A stretch of DNA of 12,308 nucleotides, taken from the NCBI GenBank assembly GCA_023390675.1, contig JAEWCK010000394.1:1-12308 (forward strand), given 5' to 3'. The stretch comes from Pseudomonadota bacterium (GTDB lineage Bacteria > Pseudomonadota > Alphaproteobacteria > Sphingomonadales > Sphingomonadaceae). The position numbers and the translations under genes were made by a program. The notes beneath the pieces are model-generated. The model had not been told where the DNA came from. It saw nothing but the letters and a program-made list of their open reading frames with translations, and did not search any database. Numbering within the stretch: position 1 is the stretch's first letter; each line of letters begins with the position of its first letter. Shown here one piece after another: positions 1 to 8,929 of this stretch.

Positions 1-12
1 GTGCCCGTGAGC

Positions 13-41
13 ACGGTCCCGAAAGGGGGTGGGACCGTTTT
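13..41 (+). terminator. terminator-like hairpin at left edge
   Basis: A perfect 8-base inverted repeat, ACGGTCCC at 13-20 and GGGACCGT at 31-38, encloses a 10-base loop and is followed by a short T run (38-41). Read on the plus strand this looks like an intrinsic terminator for a gene lying left of the window. It also begins about 30 bases beyond the pbpC stop, so it could end the leftward pbpC transcript too, although that strand has no T run after the stem. The short T run keeps confidence moderate. Confidence 0.5.
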
Positions 42-71
42 GCGAAACGCTCGGCCCAGTATTTCGGTCCC

Positions 72-2324
72 TCAACGAACCGTGAAAATCACCTGATCGA
101 CGACGCGCCCGCCAAGGTCGATCAGGCGCAGCCGGTGCATGCCCGGCGGGGCGAGGATCAGCGGACGCGAATCGGCGGTGCCGAGGTCGCTCCGGTCGAG
201 CACCAGCCGGTGCCCGAGCGCCTCGCCGGTCACCGAGATGGCGAGGCGCTGGCGGTCGATCGGGATGTCGGGATCGAGCGCGTAGACGCTTCCCGCGACG
301 GGATTGACGATGCGCGGGCGGCGCGCCGTCTCGGGCGCGAAGGCGACCGTGGAGAGGCCGGTCCCTTGCAGGAAATATTCGCGGCGCGGCTGCTCGATCC
401 CGCCGGCGAAGCGGATGTCGCGCTGTTCGATTCCGGGCGGGCGCGGGAGCGCGTGGCTCGGGATGTCGGCGTGGAGCGCGAGCATCACGTCGCGCCAGAC
501 CGGCGCGGCGCCGCTGGTGCCCGAGACCGCGCGCATCGGATCGCCTTCGAGATTGCCGACCCAGACGCCGACGGTGAAGCGCTCGGAAAAGCCGATGCAC
601 CAATTGTCGCGCATCGCCTTGGACGTGCCGGTCTTGACCGCCGCCCAGAAGGGCAGGCGTAGCGCGGAATCGATTCCGAAGGTGCCGGCGCGGGCATTGG
701 GATCGGCGAGCATATCGGCGACGATCCACGCCGCTTGGGGCGTGGTGGTGCGGTGGAGCGGCTCGGGCCTCGCGTCCATCGTTACCCGAAGCGGCGCCCA
801 GCGCCCGCCGAGCGCGAGGCTGCGATAGGCGGCGACCTGCTCGACGAGAGTCACTTCAGCCGAGCCGAGCGCGAGCGAATAACCGTAATATTGACCGTCC
901 TCGACCAGCCCGCGATAGCCGGTGTCCCATAGCCGGTTGCGGAAGGCATCGACGCCGGTGAGCAGCAGGGTGCGCACCGCGGGGACGTTGAGCGATCCAG
1001 CGAGCGCGATCCGCGCCGAGACCGGCCCCTTGAACTGCTTGTCGTAATTCTGGGGGACGTAGAGTCCCGAGGCGGTGTCAAGCTGGACGGGCGAATCGTC
1101 GAGGATCGAGGCGGGGGTGAGATAGCCCTTCTCGATCGCCTGCGCGTATAGGAAGGGCTTGAGCGTCGATCCGGCTTGGCGATAGGACGACGCGCCGTCG
1201 ACCGCGGGGGCGGTCGACTCGCCGCCGATCCCGCCGACATAGGCAAGGATCTCGCCGGTGGCGTTGTCCGCAACCACCACCGCGCCGTCGCGCGCGCGGC
1301 TGCCGCCCAGCCCCAGCAATTGCCGCTTCAATGCCGCGATCGCGACGCGCTGGACATCGAGGTCGAGCGTGGTGGTGATCTTCGCGCCCGGCCTGGTCAG
1401 CAGCGCCGCTGAGAGGTGCGGCGCGAGCCCGGGATCGAGCGCGAGGCTGCGCGCGGGGCCGAGCATCGACGCGGCGGCGCCGGCGAAGCGGCTGCAATCC
1501 TGCTCGTGGCTCAAGGCGCAGGCGCGCTGCGCGACCTGCACGGGATTGGCGCGCGGATCGGGAAGCAATGCGGCGAGGAGCAAGGCGTCGTCGCGGCTCA
1601 GGGCCGCCGGGGTCTTGCCGAACAGCCCGAGCGCCGCCGCGCCGATCCCCTGCGCCTCGCCGCGGAAGCCGGCCATGTTGAGATAGGCCTCGAGTATCTG
1701 GTCCTTGCTCCACCGCGCCTCGAGCGCAGCGCCCGCACGCATCTGGCGCAGCTTGTCGCGCATCCCGCGATGGCCCGGCGCGGCGAGCTCGGGGGCGAGA
1801 TAGGCGGCGACCTGCATCGACAGCGTCGAGGCGCCGCGCGCGTGCCTGCCCTCGAACTTGTCGCGGATCGCGCCGCCGACTGCGAGCCAGTCGATCCCGC
1901 CATGCGCGCGGAAGCGCCGGTCCTCGGCGGCGACGATAGTGTCGCGCGCCACTTGCGAGATGTCGTCGAGCTTCACCCAGGCGAGGCGGCGCGCCTGATA
2001 GTCGACGCGCGTCGAATCGATCAGCCGGCCATGACGATCGTAGAGATACGCCTCGGATGGGCGCCATGCAGCACGCACCGCGGCGTAATCGGGAAGCGCG
2101 GGCGGCAGCGTCGCGACGTAGAAGATCACGACGAGCCCCAGCACCAGCGCGGCCGTCGTGCCCGCGATGCGGCGCGGCGTGAGCACCGCGCGCCAGCCTT
2201 GCTCGCGCCACTTGGCCCGCTCACGCCCCAGCCATTCGCGCACGACGAACGGCGCATCGTCAATTCGCTTCGTCCAGGCGCGGGCGAAGCGAAGGAGCCA
2301 GTCGCCGCGCTCGCGCCAGGTCAC
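72..2324 (-). CDS. pbpC: penicillin-binding protein 1C
   Basis: This is a bifunctional class A peptidoglycan synthase anchored in the inner membrane with its domains in the periplasm; it polymerises lipid II and cross-links stem peptides. The 750 residues contain a membrane helix at about 53-73, a GT51 transglycosylase domain with catalytic Glu134 in AAEDRRFRAHGG and the motif RGASTLSMQ, and a transpeptidase domain with S386-T-L-K389, S444-L-N446 and K564-T-G566. A BiPBP_C-type C-terminal domain covers about the last 80 residues. All catalytic motifs are intact and the length is near that of E. coli PbpC (about 770). The GTG start at 2324 overlaps the A2M stop as GTGA, with only a weak GGTGG upstream, so translation is probably coupled. 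The longer open frame that continues upstream lies inside the A2M gene and has no homology-like content. One oddity is the roughly 50-residue basic cytoplasmic tail before the membrane helix, longer than I would expect. In E. coli pbpC also neighbours the A2M gene yfhM; the wall-repair role is inferred from that partnership. Confidence 0.96.
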   Translation of the reverse strand: MTWRERGDWLLRFARAWTKRIDDAPFVVREWLGRERAKWREQGWRAVLTPRRIAGTTAALVLGLVVIFYVATLPPALPDYAAVRAAWRPSEAYLYDRHGRLIDSTRVDYQARRLAWVKLDDISQVARDTIVAAEDRRFRAHGGIDWLAVGGAIRDKFEGRHARGASTLSMQVAAYLAPELAAPGHRGMRDKLRQMRAGAALEARWSKDQILEAYLNMAGFRGEAQGIGAAALGLFGKTPAALSRDDALLLAALLPDPRANPVQVAQRACALSHEQDCSRFAGAAASMLGPARSLALDPGLAPHLSAALLTRPGAKITTTLDLDVQRVAIAALKRQLLGLGGSRARDGAVVVADNATGEILAYVGGIGGESTAPAVDGASSYRQAGSTLKPFLYAQAIEKGYLTPASILDDSPVQLDTASGLYVPQNYDKQFKGPVSARIALAGSLNVPAVRTLLLTGVDAFRNRLWDTGYRGLVEDGQYYGYSLALGSAEVTLVEQVAAYRSLALGGRWAPLRVTMDARPEPLHRTTTPQAAWIVADMLADPNARAGTFGIDSALRLPFWAAVKTGTSKAMRDNWCIGFSERFTVGVWVGNLEGDPMRAVSGTSGAAPVWRDVMLALHADIPSHALPRPPGIEQRDIRFAGGIEQPRREYFLQGTGLSTVAFAPETARRPRIVNPVAGSVYALDPDIPIDRQRLAISVTGEALGHRLVLDRSDLGTADSRPLILAPPGMHRLRLIDLGGRVVDQVIFTVR

Positions 2325-5300
2325 CGCTGCGCCACCACCATCGTGGCGTTGGGCAGCTGCGCGCGGATTTCGGGCGCGTACATCGCCTCGATCCGCGTCG
2401 CGGGCAGGTTGAAATTGCCCGCCGCATTGAGCCGCATGACGTAGACCAATGCGAAGGTGCCGCGCGGCACCCAGCTGTAATAGCCGCGATAGGCGTCGTT
2501 GCCGCGCTCGACCCAGGCCGGCTGGGTGCCGACTTCGATCAGCCACTTCTTGCCGTCGGCATCGGTGGTGGTGAAGCTCGTGCCGTCGCTCGCCTTGGCC
2601 GACTGGTTGAGCAGCTCGGATTGCGGCCCGACTCCGCCGAGGATCGTCGCGCCCGCCGGGATCGGATCGTCGACTACCACCCAGTTGCGCTCCGCGCTCG
2701 CCTCGACCTGGATGATCACGCGGACGACGTCGCCGCGCGTCCAGCGCCCGGGCACCGCCTGCTGCACTGCCTCGACCTTCTTGGTCGCCTTGTACCCCGC
2801 CATCAGCGGCTGCCTGAGCGGCACCGCCGCCTTCACACGGACGAACGCCCATGGTCCCGCGCCGCCCGACTGGCTCATCACGAGCGGCGTCTGCTGCGCC
2901 GGGAGTGGCATCGAGAAACTCCGCTGCGGCTCGGCGAGCGGCCAGCTGAAGCTCATCCGGCTCGGCCCGAGCGACGCGGTGGTGACTCCGGCGATCGCCT
3001 GCGCCGGATAGAGGTTCATGAAGCGCCGCGCGAGGATCGTGCCCCAGGCGTTGGACGTGGTCGTGTCCCAATGCCCGTGCGCCTGGCGCGCGGCGACGCC
3101 GACCATCATCTTGCCCGCGTCATTCTCCCAGCCGGGGCGGCCGAGCGTCGCGAGCATCAGCTTGATCGCGGCCTCATCGGTCGAAGACATCAGCCACCAG
3201 GGCTGGTTGTTGCTGTCCGAGATGTCGGCGCGTGTGCCTTCATAGACGAGCCGCGTGCGGAGCACCTGCTCGGCCGCCGCGCGCAGCGCCGGGCCGTTGG
3301 CGAGACCCTGCACTTTCGGAAGCGCCATCGCGTAGTCCGCGAGCGAGCTCGTCGGCATCTCGCTCGGGTTGATCCCGATCTGGCCGAGCATTGCCTGCGT
3401 CGCCGCGCCCTGCCGCGCCAGCGCCGTGAAGGCGGCGACGCGCTGGAGGCGGACGTCGCCGTAATCCTCGTGGCGAAGCCGTCCGTCGAGCACCGCTTTC
3501 ATCGCCTCGATCATCCTGGCGCGCGGCCCTTCGGGAAGCGGTAGGCCCGCCTCGGCGGTGACCGACATGACATAGGCGGTCAGCGATTCGGATCCGGGCC
3601 AGTCGCCCGGCCAGTAGCGCAGCAGCCCGTCATTGTCCTGATAGGCGGGCACTTCGCCCGCGATCCGGTTCCACAGCCCGGTATCGCCGAGCGCGATCGC
3701 GCGCGAGAGGCGCTGCTCGAAGCAATTGTACGGATACCAGCTCATGAAGTCGCGCACGCCCTGGAGCGGCGGCGCCAGCGTATCGGCGAGCGCCACGTCG
3801 ACCGATCCGTAACCGGGGAGCGCGCCCGCCGGCGGAGCGATCGCAAAGCTGGTGCCTTCGCCGACCCGCGCGAGAGTTGCCGCCCAGGTCTCGACCGGCG
3901 TGGCGAGGACGACCTGCTGGCCGACGCTCACCTTGTCGCCCGCCTTGCCGTCGGCTGATTTGGCGGTGACCGTCCAGGTCAGATGGCCGTCTTTGGGCGG
4001 CGCGGTAAGGTTCCACACCACCGGCGCGGCGCCGCCCGCCGGAATGTCGACCGTGAGCGGCTTGCCGGTCGCGATCGCCGGGCTGAGCGCCACGCTAGCG
4101 GTCACCCGCATCGGCTTGGCCGAGCCGTTCCTCAGCGTGAACATCGCGCCGAACTGGTCGCCGGTGCGCACCAGCTGCGGGATGCCGGCATAGATCGTCA
4201 GGTCCTGCGACGAGCGGACGCTCGCCATGCCGGTGCCGAAGAGCTGCGCGCCGTCGGTGGCTATCGCGACGAGCTTGAACGAAGTCAGCGCGTCGTTGAG
4301 CGGCACCGCGATCTTCGCATGGCCGTTCGCGTCGAGCGCGACCTTGCCCTTCCACAGCAGCACCGGCTGGAAATTCTCGCGGTTGAGACCCGAGAAGTCG
4401 CCGCCGCCGCCACCGCCGCCGGCCTCGACTGCCTTCTTGCCGTAATGGCGCTTGCCGACGACCTGCGTCTGCGCAGTCGAGGTGAGCACCGAGATCGGGC
4501 GGTCGCCCATCATCGCGTCGAGCAGGTTCCAGCTGTCGTTGGGGGCGAGCTGGAGCAAGGCCTCGTCGACCGCGGCGAAGGCGAGGTCGGCCGATGCCGC
4601 GGGCTTGCCATCGGGGGTCTTGACCGTGACGTCGACATTCGCGGTGTCGCGCGCCAAATAGCTCGCTTTGTCCGCCTTCACCGCGACGTCGAGCTTGTGA
4701 CCTTCCCAGCCGACCTTCACCTTGGCTATGCCGAGGCGATAGGCGGGCTTGGCGAGATCGACCGTCGCGGTCGGCTCGCCGCCGTCCTTCGACCACGGCA
4801 TTCCCCATTCGCGCGCCATGTTCGAGCGCCAGTTCTGCCAGCCGGTGACGCGCCCGCGCACCGCCATCACCGATACGAACACGTCGGGGGCATAGCTCGC
4901 CGGCATTGGCACTTCGATGACCGGGTCCTTGCCGGTCAGCCCGACGACGAAGCTCGAGAGCACGCCTTCGCGCTCGACGGTAACCAAAGCGGTCGCGTCG
5001 CGGAACGGCATGCGCACCTGGAAGCGCGCGGTCTCGCCCGATTTGTATTCGGTCTTCTCGGGGATGACGTCCATGCGGTCGCCATTGTCGCCGCCGAACC
5101 ACCAATCGTCGTCGCCGACCAGCCAGGTCGAGCGTACGGCGCGCGCGACATTGCCGGCGCCGTCCTTGGTGGTGGCGACGGCATAGACTTCGCCCGAGAC
5201 GCCCGGATTGAGCGCGCAGGTCGCGAGGCCCTGCGCGTCGGTAGTCGTCGAGCAGGCCGCGCCCAGTTTGGCCGTCTTGATCTGGTTGTCGTAGGCATAG

Positions 5301-8134
5301 AAGCCGCCGATCAGCCGCCGCCGCGCGGTCAGGATCTGGCGACTGTAGAGCTCCACCGAGATCGCCTGGTTGGCGAGCGGCTTGCCCGAAGTGTCGAGCG
5401 CGACGAAGCGCAGGCGGAGATCGTCCTGCTTCATCAGCCAGCCATCGGTCTTGACGCCCAATTGGACGCCCGAGGAGAAGATCGGGATGCGCCTGGACGC
5501 CGTCAGGATCTGGCCGTTGGCGTCCTGATAATCCATCTCGACGAGCATGCTGGTATTCTGGTCGAGGCTCTGGGGCACTTCGGCGGTGATCCGCGTCGTG
5601 CCGTCCGCGCCGAGCGTCGCGGGGAGCGTCTGGGTGGGCGGGAGCGGGACAGTCTCGTCCTCGCCGTCGCCGTCCATCGGCTTGACGCCTTCCTCCATCG
5701 CGCGGCCGCCGAAGCTGTAGCCTTCATAGCCGTCGGGGGTTTCCTCGTTGGCGAAATAGCCGATCCGCATCTCGACGGGCAGGTTCGATGCGCCCCCGCC
5801 GGAGAGATAGCCCGCGAACAGGTCGAGCGGCAGCGAGGTCGGGCGGATCGCGGCGTCCTTGGGGCCGGTAACCGACGCCTTCATCGTCGGGAGCTTGTAT
5901 TCGTCGACCTTGAACGACTGGCCGGTCCAGACGGTCTTCTCGTTGCCCGCTTCGTCCTTGACGATCGCGGTCACGTCATAGTCGCCCATCTTGGCGCCCT
6001 GCGGCGCGGTCCATTCGCTTTCGCCCACACCATTGGCGTCGATCGTCAGTGGCAGGTCGTAGGTCGTGTCCGATCCGCGGTGCGACAGGCGCAGCGTGCC
6101 GGTGAAGGCGGGCGAGGCCGAGAAGCCTCCCGCGACCGGCATGCGGACGATATGCTTCATGTGGATCGTCTCGCCCTGGCGGACGAGCGACCGGTCGAAC
6201 ACGGTGTGGAAGATCTCATTGGGCGCCGACCAGCCGTAATTGAGGTCGAAATCGTACGGGCGGATGCCTTCGCCCCACTGCGTCAGCGTGAAGCTGAAAT
6301 CGTCGGCCTTGCGCGCCGAGACCATCAGCACGCCGTCATTGCCGTTCTCGCAGCTCGTATAGGTCTCCGGCTCGGGCAGCCCTGCGGGCACGCCGAGGCG
6401 TCCCGAAGCGTCGGTGGTACCCTTGGCGAGCAATTGCCCGGTGCAGGCGTCGGTGATCTGAACCGCGGCCTTGTCGACGCCCTGTCCGCTGTCGAGCGAC
6501 GTCACCCATACCAGCGACTGGTCGCGGCCCCATTTGAAATGGACGCTCATGTTGGTGACGAGCGCGCCGGTGGCTACGTAACGCGGCGCCTTGCGGCCGA
6601 GCAAGGCCTCGCCGAGGATCGGGCTGGCGAGCTCGACCACATAGAATCCGGGCTTGGTCAGCGGAATGCCGACGACTTCGAAGTCCTTGCCCTTGCCGGG
6701 CAGGTCGAGCTTGAACGGCTTGCCGCTCGCCGCGGTGAGCAGCGGCCTAGCGCCGGTCTGGTTGATCTCGACCGTCTCGTCGCCACGCTTGACGGTGTCC
6801 GACTTCGTCTCGGCCGCATCGGCCAGCGCGCGGAACCACTTGGCGATTTCGCCATCGCCGCCCTCGACCTTCATGCTCTGGCCGCTGACTGCCATCTGGC
6901 TGCCCTGGAGCTGGGGCTCGACATTGCGTACCGAGACCGGGAGGACGCCGCCTTCCTTCAGCTCGAGAATGCCGAAATTGCCCGCGAACTTGACGAGCGG
7001 CGGGGGCGCATCGAAGCGTATGTCGAGCGGGAAACGCTCGCCGTTCGAGAGCTTGCGACCGCTTTCGTCGACGACGTTTGCCGGCAGGCTGAGCTTGGCG
7101 ACCATCGCGGCGGGGAGCGGCGCCTTGAATTTCAAATCCGCGACCGCCGCCTTGTTCTTGTCGTCGTCGGTGAAGGTCGGCGTGAGCTGCTTGCCGTCCG
7201 GAAGCGTGATCCGCACCGCCTCGGCCTGCGCCTTGGCGATCGGCGCGGAGAAGCGCACCCACGCGTCCTGCACCGGGTTGCAACCCGCCTGCGGATTGAC
7301 GCGCGAGCATTCGAAGCGCGCGGTGAAGGGCTTGCGCACCGTGAAGTCGAAGCGCTGGTCGGCGCCCGCTGCGCGGCCCGAGGCGCTCTTGATCCCCGCG
7401 CCCCACACCAAGGCCATGTCGCGGCCGGGCGGGAGCGGGCGGCGGCACTTGACCGCGACGACGCTGGCGAGCGCCTTGGCGCGATCGTCGGCCTTGGCGG
7501 GGAGCGTCTGGGGCAGCCCGGCTTCCTCGAGGAAGCTGCGCACCGTCCAATTATCGGTGCCGAGATCGGCGAGGAGCTTCGGCGCGACATCGGCGCCGAG
7601 CACGTCGACCGGAATCTTCTCGCCGATGCCGTCGACCGCGCAATAGGCATTGGCGCCGACCGAGGCGGGATCGGGTGCGAGGTTCGCCGCGACGACGAAC
7701 ACCTGGTCCTCCTCGATCTCGCTGCCATAGCGGCTGGGGAGCACGCTGCGCGCGATCGGCCCGCCCGAATCGACCGTGAACTCGCGCTGCCCGGCGAGAC
7801 CGTAGCCCGCGAGGCTCTTGAGTTTATCCTTCAAGGTGAACTTGCACGTCACGCCGCCCGGCAGCGGAGTCGCGAATTCGTGGACATAGGTCGTCTGGTC
7901 GACCCAGCGACCCGTGCCCGCGACGGGGCAATCGACGGTGAACGGGCCCGCCGCGCGCGGATCGCCCAAGGGAACCATCGGCGCAGTGAAGCGCGCGGTG
8001 AAGCGCTCGATCGCGCCTTCGCCCATGCCGGGAGTCGCCATCTCCACCTGGGGACTGTTGTCGCCCCATGCGGTGAGCGCGCCGACGGGAGCCAATATAA
8101 GAGCCAGAACGCCAAGCCGGGTCACAAGACGCAT
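2321..8134 (-). CDS. bacterial alpha-2-macroglobulin, thioester type
   Basis: This is a periplasmic protease trap: a bait region is cut by an invading protease, the protein changes shape, and a Cys-Gln thioester binds the attacker covalently. The 1937-residue product begins with a signal peptide (MRLVTRLGVLALILAPVGA) without a lipobox Cys, so it is probably soluble, unlike the lipoprotein YfhM of E. coli. Tandem macroglobulin domains follow, including the segment RSLVRQGETIHMKH typical of long bacterial A2Ms. A glycine run at 1239-1245 lies in the likely bait region, and the A2M-domain signature SSQDLTIYAGIPQLVRTGD comes next. The thioester motif is C1471-F-E-Q1474 in the alpha-alpha toroid domain, and a C-terminal domain contains AERNWVVVDDPIPAGA. 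The protein has exactly eleven Cys: ten fall in five closely spaced successive pairs, and the eleventh is the thioester Cys. The ATG at 8134 is chosen over a GTG ten codons upstream because a GAGGGAGA ribosome binding site sits six bases before it and the signal peptide starts there. It is longer than YfhM (about 1650) but normal for the long A2M class. It is co-directional with and overlaps pbpC. Confidence 0.95.
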   Translation of the reverse strand: MRLVTRLGVLALILAPVGALTAWGDNSPQVEMATPGMGEGAIERFTARFTAPMVPLGDPRAAGPFTVDCPVAGTGRWVDQTTYVHEFATPLPGGVTCKFTLKDKLKSLAGYGLAGQREFTVDSGGPIARSVLPSRYGSEIEEDQVFVVAANLAPDPASVGANAYCAVDGIGEKIPVDVLGADVAPKLLADLGTDNWTVRSFLEEAGLPQTLPAKADDRAKALASVVAVKCRRPLPPGRDMALVWGAGIKSASGRAAGADQRFDFTVRKPFTARFECSRVNPQAGCNPVQDAWVRFSAPIAKAQAEAVRITLPDGKQLTPTFTDDDKNKAAVADLKFKAPLPAAMVAKLSLPANVVDESGRKLSNGERFPLDIRFDAPPPLVKFAGNFGILELKEGGVLPVSVRNVEPQLQGSQMAVSGQSMKVEGGDGEIAKWFRALADAAETKSDTVKRGDETVEINQTGARPLLTAASGKPFKLDLPGKGKDFEVVGIPLTKPGFYVVELASPILGEALLGRKAPRYVATGALVTNMSVHFKWGRDQSLVWVTSLDSGQGVDKAAVQITDACTGQLLAKGTTDASGRLGVPAGLPEPETYTSCENGNDGVLMVSARKADDFSFTLTQWGEGIRPYDFDLNYGWSAPNEIFHTVFDRSLVRQGETIHMKHIVRMPVAGGFSASPAFTGTLRLSHRGSDTTYDLPLTIDANGVGESEWTAPQGAKMGDYDVTAIVKDEAGNEKTVWTGQSFKVDEYKLPTMKASVTGPKDAAIRPTSLPLDLFAGYLSGGGASNLPVEMRIGYFANEETPDGYEGYSFGGRAMEEGVKPMDGDGEDETVPLPPTQTLPATLGADGTTRITAEVPQSLDQNTSMLVEMDYQDANGQILTASRRIPIFSSGVQLGVKTDGWLMKQDDLRLRFVALDTSGKPLANQAISVELYSRQILTARRRLIGGFYAYDNQIKTAKLGAACSTTTDAQGLATCALNPGVSGEVYAVATTKDGAGNVARAVRSTWLVGDDDWWFGGDNGDRMDVIPEKTEYKSGETARFQVRMPFRDATALVTVEREGVLSSFVVGLTGKDPVIEVPMPASYAPDVFVSVMAVRGRVTGWQNWRSNMAREWGMPWSKDGGEPTATVDLAKPAYRLGIAKVKVGWEGHKLDVAVKADKASYLARDTANVDVTVKTPDGKPAASADLAFAAVDEALLQLAPNDSWNLLDAMMGDRPISVLTSTAQTQVVGKRHYGKKAVEAGGGGGGGDFSGLNRENFQPVLLWKGKVALDANGHAKIAVPLNDALTSFKLVAIATDGAQLFGTGMASVRSSQDLTIYAGIPQLVRTGDQFGAMFTLRNGSAKPMRVTASVALSPAIATGKPLTVDIPAGGAAPVVWNLTAPPKDGHLTWTVTAKSADGKAGDKVSVGQQVVLATPVETWAATLARVGEGTSFAIAPPAGALPGYGSVDVALADTLAPPLQGVRDFMSWYPYNCFEQRLSRAIALGDTGLWNRIAGEVPAYQDNDGLLRYWPGDWPGSESLTAYVMSVTAEAGLPLPEGPRARMIEAMKAVLDGRLRHEDYGDVRLQRVAAFTALARQGAATQAMLGQIGINPSEMPTSSLADYAMALPKVQGLANGPALRAAAEQVLRTRLVYEGTRADISDSNNQPWWLMSSTDEAAIKLMLATLGRPGWENDAGKMMVGVAARQAHGHWDTTTSNAWGTILARRFMNLYPAQAIAGVTTASLGPSRMSFSWPLAEPQRSFSMPLPAQQTPLVMSQSGGAGPWAFVRVKAAVPLRQPLMAGYKATKKVEAVQQAVPGRWTRGDVVRVIIQVEASAERNWVVVDDPIPAGATILGGVGPQSELLNQSAKASDGTSFTTTDADGKKWLIEVGTQPAWVERGNDAYRGYYSWVPRGTFALVYVMRLNAAGNFNLPATRIEAMYAPEIRAQLPNATMVVAQR

Positions 8135-8140
8135 CGGGAA

Positions 8141-8148
8141 TCTCCCTC
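8141..8148 (-). promoter_or_regulatory. ribosome binding site of the A2M gene
   Basis: The minus strand reads GAGGGAGA followed by a six-base spacer and ATG. This strong Shine-Dalgarno match decides the start at 8134; with the upstream GTG (8164) as start, the site would lie inside the coding region. Confidence 0.75.
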
Positions 8149-8162
8149 GGGGCAGCGGCCGC

Positions 8163-8190
8163 ACGATAGCCTGGGTTAACGCCTTGTCCA
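8163..8190 (-). promoter_or_regulatory. candidate sigma-70 promoter of the A2M-pbpC operon
   Basis: In the 93-base gap between ung and the A2M gene the minus strand carries TGGACA (8190-8185, 5 of 6 matches to the -35 consensus), a 16-base spacer, and TATCGT (8168-8163, 4 of 6 matches to the -10). Transcription would begin near 8156, giving a leader of about 20 bases that includes the ribosome binding site. This is a visual match only; read-through from ung is also possible, because I see no convincing terminator in the gap. Confidence 0.4.
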
Positions 8191-8227
8191 GCGGCGAATC
8201 GAAAGATTTTTGCGACGAGTCGATAAG

Positions 8228-8929
8228 CTACACGACGGTGGCGGGCAGCGCCCAATCGATCGGCTTTTGCCCACGGCTTTTCAGGAATTCATTGGCTTTC
8301 GAGAAATGGCGGCAGCCGAAGAACCCCGAGTGCGCGGAGAGCGGCGAGGGATGCGGCGCCTTGAGCACGAGATGCCGTCCCCCGCGCTCGATCGAATCGA
8401 CGAACGCCGCCTTTTTCTGCGCGTGGCTTCCCCAGAGCAGGAAGACGACGGGCTCGGCACGCGCGTTGACGAGGCGGATTACGGCGTCGGTGAAGCGCTC
8501 CCAGCCGCGCCCCTGGTGCGACGCGGCCCTGCCCATCTGGACGGTGAGCACGGCATTCAGGAGCAGCACGCCCTGATCGGCCCAGTGCTCGAGGAAGCCG
8601 TGGCGCGCGGGAGGGATGCCGAGATCAGCCTCAATCTCCTTGTAGATGTTGACGAGACTGGGCGGGGTGCGGACCCCGGGCCTGACCGAGAAGCACAGGC
8701 CGTGCGCCTGGCCCTCACCGTGATAGGGATCCTGCCCGAGGATGACGACGCGGACATTTTCGAGCGGCGTCAGGTCCAATGCGCGGAACCACTCGCTGCC
8801 CGCGGGAAAGATGCGCTTGCCCGAGGCCTTCTCGGCGACGAGAAACTGGCGAAGCGCGGCCATGTACGGATCGGCGAACTCGCCTTGCAGCGGTTCGAGC
8901 CAGCCCGGATGCAGCTTGACGTCCCCCAT
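8228..8929 (-). CDS. ung: uracil-DNA glycosylase, family 1
   Basis: This enzyme removes uracil from DNA and starts base excision repair in the cytoplasm. The 233-residue product matches family 1 UDG throughout, close to the 229 residues of E. coli Ung. The water-activating motif is G65-Q-D67-P-Y69-H70, the uracil-stacking Phe is F80, the uracil-reading Asn is N125 in LLLNAVLTV, and the Leu intercalation loop with catalytic His is H193-P-S-P-L197-S-A. No key residue is missing. I chose the ATG at 8929 because the product then begins with the family-typical sequence MGDVKLHPGWLEPL. An open frame continues about 80 codons upstream but runs through the divergent gfa start and looks non-coding. 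The only Shine-Dalgarno-like bases (AGGGG) are almost touching the ATG, so initiation may be modest. It is divergent from the GFA-family gene with 61 bases between starts, and lies upstream of the A2M gene on the same strand. Confidence 0.97.
   Translation of the reverse strand: MGDVKLHPGWLEPLQGEFADPYMAALRQFLVAEKASGKRIFPAGSEWFRALDLTPLENVRVVILGQDPYHGEGQAHGLCFSVRPGVRTPPSLVNIYKEIEADLGIPPARHGFLEHWADQGVLLLNAVLTVQMGRAASHQGRGWERFTDAVIRLVNARAEPVVFLLWGSHAQKKAAFVDSIERGGRHLVLKAPHPSPLSAHSGFFGCRHFSKANEFLKSRGQKPIDWALPATVV

Noticed and set aside
2325..3071. A 249-codon upstream extension of the pbpC frame.
   Set aside because: It lies wholly inside the A2M coding region, has low-complexity Arg/Gly/Ala composition, and the GTG start at 2324 fits the overlap and the protein family.
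3983..8179. A 1398-codon open frame on the plus strand, antisense to the A2M gene.
   Set aside because: Its translation is Arg/Ala/Asp/Glu-rich without recognisable domains, it mirrors the A2M codon pattern, and GC-rich genes commonly leave an antisense frame open. The A2M frame has full family evidence.
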